This document shows, piece by piece, positions 5,666 through 7,882 of a stretch of 7,882 nucleotides of DNA; within the stretch, counting starts at the first letter, position 1; every line of letters starts with the position of its first letter. A model generated the notes under the pieces. It was not told the origin of the DNA and searched no databases. It saw nothing but the letters and a program-made list of their open reading frames with translations. Source of the DNA: an uncultured Novosphingobium sp. (GTDB lineage: Bacteria > Pseudomonadota > Alphaproteobacteria > Sphingomonadales > Sphingomonadaceae); the NCBI GenBank assembly GCA_937996535.1, contig CALKVF010000061.1, positions 1-7,882 of the forward strand, in the 5' to 3' direction. The position numbers and the translations under genes were made by a program.

Positions 5666-6799
5666 ATGCCCACCACCTCCGCCTTTTTGCCCGAACCGCG
5701 CCCCCGCGATTTCATCGCCCGGTTGCCGCGCAAGGGCCCGCGCACGATCGGCGCACGCAATACCCGCCAGCATCGCGGACGGCGCGCACTGGTGCTGCTG
5801 GCGGCGATTGCGGTGCCGGCGCTGGCCACGCCGGGCAGCTGGCGCGCGTTTGACATCGGCAATGCCGGGGCGGCCAACGTCACGGTCGAGCCAATGCCGT
5901 TCGAGCGCGGCGGCGACAGCTTCCCCGGATCGGCGTTCTATTACCTTGCCCCCGAAACCCCGGTTGCCGCGCTGGCCGCCTCATCCAGCGCGCCGCTGGG
6001 CGGGCTGCTTGACCCGCTCGGCGGCCCGATCGCCCGCGCGCTGCGGATCGACACCTCGGGGGTCGACCGCACCCGTGCGCTCGATTGCATGACCGCAGCG
6101 ATCTATTACGAAGCCGCGAGCGAACCTGACCAGGGCCAGCGCGCGGTGGCGCAGGTGGTGCTCAACCGGGTGGCGCATCCCAGCTTTCCCAGCACGGTCT
6201 GCGGCGTGGTCTATCAGGGTTCGGAACGCACCACCGGGTGCCAGTTCAGCTTTACCTGTGACGGATCGCTTGCCCGGGTGCCCAACCGTTTCTTCTGGGC
6301 CCGCGCCCGCGGCATGGCCGCCGCCGCGCTGAGCGGAGCGATTGAGCGCAGCGTTGGGCTTGCCACCCATTACCACACCATCGCGGTCCACCCGGCGTGG
6401 GATGCGCAGATGAACCATATCACCACCATCGGCGCGCACATGTTCTTCCGCTGGCGCGGCCCGGCGGGCGATGCCGGCGCCTTCCGCTTTGCCTATGCCG
6501 GGGGCGAACCGACCGCCGCACCGCACGCCCGCACCGCCAGCGCCGCAGCGGCAATCGACCCGGCGCTCGATCCGCTGGCGCTGCAGCGCGCTTATGAAGC
6601 GGGCCTGCGCAGCGCCGGCCCCGCGGCGGCCCCGGCTGGCGAATCCGCCGCACGCCCCGCCCCGGCCCCCGCCTATGCCGGCGAGGTCGAAGCGCGCGGC
6701 GGCGACGCGCTCTACCGGGGCGACAAGCTCCCCGCCGCGCAGGGCGTGCGCCCCGAATACCAGCAATCCGGCGCCTGGATCGCCCGCCCCGGCGGATGA
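5666..6799 (+). CDS. Cell wall hydrolase, SleB/CwlJ-type catalytic domain
   Basis: This 377-residue protein is likely membrane-anchored or exported. Residues 1-40 are basic and Arg/Pro-rich, followed by a hydrophobic segment ALVLLAAIAVPALA (41-54), a signal anchor or signal peptide with a possible ALA cleavage site. The Hydrolase_2 (SleB) domain covers about residues 135-265: LDCMTAAIYYEAASEPDQGQ, where Glu149 is the probable catalytic acid by family alignment, then AVAQVVLNRV, CQFSFTCDG (192-200), THYHT (234-238), W245 and IGAHMFFRW (255-263). Cys179, Cys192 and Cys198 could form a periplasmic disulfide. From about 278 to the end it is Ala/Pro-rich and probably disordered. The family is named from spore cortex lysis, but members are widespread in non-sporulating alphaproteobacteria, where a peptidoglycan-remodelling role is presumed. 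The ATG at 5666 is the first possible start after an in-frame TAG; no clear SD precedes it, so a later start before the hydrophobic segment is possible. It is divergent from the btu operon and probably unrelated to B12. Confidence 0.88.
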   Translation: MPTTSAFLPEPRPRDFIARLPRKGPRTIGARNTRQHRGRRALVLLAAIAVPALATPGSWRAFDIGNAGAANVTVEPMPFERGGDSFPGSAFYYLAPETPVAALAASSSAPLGGLLDPLGGPIARALRIDTSGVDRTRALDCMTAAIYYEAASEPDQGQRAVAQVVLNRVAHPSFPSTVCGVVYQGSERTTGCQFSFTCDGSLARVPNRFFWARARGMAAAALSGAIERSVGLATHYHTIAVHPAWDAQMNHITTIGAHMFFRWRGPAGDAGAFRFAYAGGEPTAAPHARTASAAAAIDPALDPLALQRAYEAGLRSAGPAAAPAGESAARPAPAPAYAGEVEARGGDALYRGDKLPAAQGVRPEYQQSGAWIARPGG

Positions 6800-6846
6800 A
6801 CCCCTGCCCGCCGGTTAAGCTTCGGCAACCATAGTGCCACACCAAG

Positions 6847-6869
6847 CCTTAGCCCGCCCCGGGCTAGGG
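6847..6869 (+). promoter_or_regulatory. Strong hairpin masking the SD of the 6878 gene
   Basis: TAGCCCG (6850-6856) and CGGGCTA (6860-6866) pair perfectly around a CCC loop. The stem can extend by T-G and two C-G pairs to 10 bp (6847-6869). The only good SD for the next gene, AGGGA at 6866-6870, lies in its 3' arm. It may limit translation initiation, or be the 3' end structure of the hydrolase mRNA; there is no following T-run. Confidence 0.45.
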
Positions 6870-6877
6870 ACATCGCA

Positions 6878-7237
6878 ATGACGATCCGCTTTGCCGCCGC
6901 CCGCCCCAGCATGACCGCCTTCATCGGTCGCACCTACTGGACGCTCGACCTGCCCCCCGCCGGCAACGACAACTGTGATGCAACCGCCCCCGCCGCCGAG
7001 GATACCCTAGCCGCACCGGCGGCTGCGCGCGATCCGCTGCGCGAGGCGCTGCTGCACTTTGCCGTCCACGGGCTGGGTTCGGCCGAAGAAGCACGCAAGG
7101 AAGCCCTGCTGTGCCGCGCCGACGGGCGGATCGAGGAAGCGCGCTACTGGCTCGATATCTGCCGCCATTTCGACCGCCGCATGGCCTCGGCCCTGGCACG
7201 GCGGATCGAAGGCGCCCCGCGCAGCCGGCGGCGCTAA
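6878..7237 (+). CDS. Small conserved-type hypothetical protein, alpha-helical C-terminal half
   Basis: This 119-residue protein is not recognised. Residues 1-50 are Ala/Pro-rich with a short aromatic patch (FIGRTYWTLDLPP, 15-27) and probably little structure. Residues 51-112 look like two to three amphipathic helices: RDPLREALLHFAVHGLGSAEEARKEALLCRADGRIEEARYWLDICRHFDRRMASALARR; the C-terminus is very basic (RSRRR). There is no signal peptide or membrane segment, so it is probably cytosolic. It is judged real because AGGGA lies 7 nt before the ATG, it fills the gap between two plus-strand genes, and its helical half has a protein-like charge pattern. Met12 (6911) is an alternative start but has no SD. 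It follows the hydrolase gene by 78 bp and precedes mdh by 234 bp; a link in function to either cannot be shown. Confidence 0.7.
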   Translation: MTIRFAAARPSMTAFIGRTYWTLDLPPAGNDNCDATAPAAEDTLAAPAAARDPLREALLHFAVHGLGSAEEARKEALLCRADGRIEEARYWLDICRHFDRRMASALARRIEGAPRSRRR

Positions 7238-7256
7238 CCCTACGGCATAGGTGCTT

Positions 7257-7278
7257 AAACCGAGCAATGCTTCGGTTT
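7257..7278 (+). terminator. Terminator-like hairpin after the 6878 gene
   Basis: AAACCGA (7257-7263) pairs with TCGGTTT (7272-7278); inside, GC/GC can pair around AAT with one bulged T. It starts 20 bp after the stop at 7237. A short T-run (CCTTTT, 7286-7291) follows 8 bp later, too far for a textbook terminator, so the call is tentative. Confidence 0.4.
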
Positions 7279-7295
7279 CTGAATGCCTTTTGCTA

Positions 7296-7314
7296 TTGCG
7301 AACCATTATCGCAA
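7296..7314. promoter_or_regulatory. 19-bp dyad upstream of mdh, possible Fur-type operator
   Basis: TTGCGA (7296-7301) and TCGCAA (7309-7314) are perfect inverted repeats 7 bp apart. Outer bases CTAT (7293-7296) and ATAG (7316-7319) extend the symmetry with a 2-nt offset. The stretch 7297-7311 matches the Fur 7-1-7 consensus TGATAATNATTATCA at 10 of 14 positions, though its centre is one base off the dyad centre. It lies in an AT-richer stretch where a promoter is expected (TTGGCA at 7320-7325 with TGCAAT at 7345-7350 is a weak candidate, spacer 19). Fur assignment is inference; another dimeric regulator is as possible. Confidence 0.3.
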
Positions 7315-7383
7315 AATAGTTGGCAAAGCAGGCTTTTCCTTGCTTGCAATCCCCTTCCCGCGCGCTTACGGCACCCCCTGTTA

Positions 7384-7445
7384 GCTGGGCGACCCGCACT
7401 CCAGCGGGATGGAAGGGCCGCTCGTTCTGCCAGACGTGATCCCGC
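7384..7445 (+). promoter_or_regulatory. mdh 5' leader with mutually exclusive pairings
   Basis: Three pairings compete for the same bases: GCTGG (7384-7388) with CCAGC (7401-7405), CCCGC (7393-7397) with GCGGG (7404-7408), and GCGGGAT (7404-7410) with ATCCCGC (7439-7445). The last ends 6 nt before the mdh SD. Such alternatives are typical of regulatory leaders but also common by chance in GC-rich DNA. It matches no RNA class I recognise. Confidence 0.25.
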
Positions 7446-7450
7446 GCATC

Positions 7451-7459
7451 AGGGAAGGA
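7451..7459 (+). promoter_or_regulatory. Ribosome binding site of mdh
   Basis: The purine run AGGGAAGGA lies 12 nt before the ATG at 7472; the spacing is slightly long. It supports the ATG as the start, together with the protein alignment to malate dehydrogenases. Confidence 0.6.
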
Positions 7460-7471
7460 TATCGTCGCATC

Positions 7472-7882
7472 ATGGCTCGCAAGAAGATTGCCCTTATTGG
7501 CGCCGGCATGATCGGTGGCACGCTTGCTCACCTCGCCGCCAAGAAGGAACTGGGCGATATCGTCCTGTTCGACATCGCCGAAGGCATCCCCCAGGGCAAG
7601 GCGCTCGACCTTGCGCAGTGCGGCCCGGTCGAAGGCTTTGACGCCAAGCTGACCGGCACCAACGACTATGCCGACATCGCGGGCGCAGACGTCATCATCG
7701 TCACCGCCGGTGTCCCCCGCAAGCCGGGCATGAGCCGCGATGACCTGCTGGGCATCAACCTCGGCGTGATGAAGTCGGTCGGCGAAGGCATCAAGCAGCA
7801 TGCCCCGAACGCCTTCGTGATCTGCATCACCAACCCGCTCGACGCGATGGTCTGGGCGCTGCGCGAATTCTCGGGCCTGCCG
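7472..7882 (+). CDS. mdh: Malate dehydrogenase (NAD-dependent, LDH-like type), N-terminal part
   Basis: The first 137 residues of malate dehydrogenase are present; the gene runs off the right edge (full length is about 320). It interconverts malate and oxaloacetate with NAD in the TCA cycle in the cytoplasm. The Rossmann fold opens with KKIALIGAGMIGGT, GxGxxG at residues 10-15, and Asp34 at the end of the second strand (VLFD) marks NAD rather than NADP preference. The substrate loop PRKPGMSRDDLL has the substrate arginines Arg83 and Arg89, and the RKPGMSR form is typical of malate rather than lactate dehydrogenase. The ITNPLD motif (119-124) follows. It belongs to the LDH-like group usual in alphaproteobacteria, where mdh often precedes sucC/sucD. 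The ATG at 7472 gives the expected N-terminus. Regulation may involve the upstream dyad and leader structures. Confidence 0.97.
   Translation, partial: MARKKIALIGAGMIGGTLAHLAAKKELGDIVLFDIAEGIPQGKALDLAQCGPVEGFDAKLTGTNDYADIAGADVIIVTAGVPRKPGMSRDDLLGINLGVMKSVGEGIKQHAPNAFVICITNPLDAMVWALREFSGLP

Noticed and set aside
7007..7801. A 264-codon minus-strand open frame across the mdh start and the small gene
   Set aside because: It covers the conserved mdh N-terminus and its promoter region in antisense; there is no recognisable domain, and the mdh frame is certain.
1..7882. CRISPR array, insertion sequence, phage or toxin-antitoxin system
   Set aside because: No regularly spaced repeats, no transposase-like frame, no terminal inverted repeats and no compositional island were seen; gene content is ordinary chromosomal.

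Overview
The window looks like chromosomal DNA of an alphaproteobacterium, most likely a sphingomonad (Novosphingobium/Erythrobacter-like). It is GC-rich, and the family resemblance of the malate dehydrogenase, the SleB-type hydrolase and the vitamin B12 uptake genes fits that order. This is an impression from the sequence; the genus cannot be fixed. No insertion sequence, phage gene, CRISPR array, rRNA or tRNA was seen.

Layout: (1) 1-861 (+) is the C-terminal part of an M3-family zinc peptidyl-dipeptidase (Dcp-like), cut by the window edge. (2) 863-5197 (-) is a compact four-gene operon for vitamin B12 uptake, transcribed right to left: TonB-dependent outer-membrane receptor (btuB), substrate-binding protein (btuF), FecCD-type permease (btuC) and ABC ATPase (btuD). 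Adjacent genes overlap by 7, 4 and 1 nt and three of the four start with GTG. (3) 5198-5514 (-) is the control region: a sigma70-like promoter, a well-preserved cobalamin riboswitch of about 162 nt, and a roughly 115-nt expression platform with two hairpins next to the btuB ribosome binding site. (4) 5666-6799 (+) is a divergent gene for a SleB-type cell wall hydrolase, preceded by a perfect 17-bp palindrome. (5) 6878-7237 (+) is a small unknown protein whose Shine-Dalgarno sequence lies inside a strong hairpin. (6) 7238-7471 is a structured, locally AT-richer intergenic region with a terminator-like hairpin, a 19-bp dyad and a leader with competing pairings. (7) 7472-7882 (+) is the start of malate dehydrogenase (mdh), cut by the right edge.

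The B12 genes form one working pathway: the receptor takes cobalamin through the outer membrane with TonB energy, the binding protein hands it to the permease/ATPase pair in the inner membrane, and the riboswitch lowers expression when cobalamin is abundant. The flanking genes (Dcp, SleB hydrolase, small protein, mdh) look like ordinary housekeeping genes. I see no clearly new multi-gene system. The items most worth a second look are non-coding: the platform between riboswitch and btuB with its possible 12-codon leader peptide, the SD-sequestering hairpin before the small gene, the mdh leader, and the large hairpin where the peptidase and ATPase genes converge.
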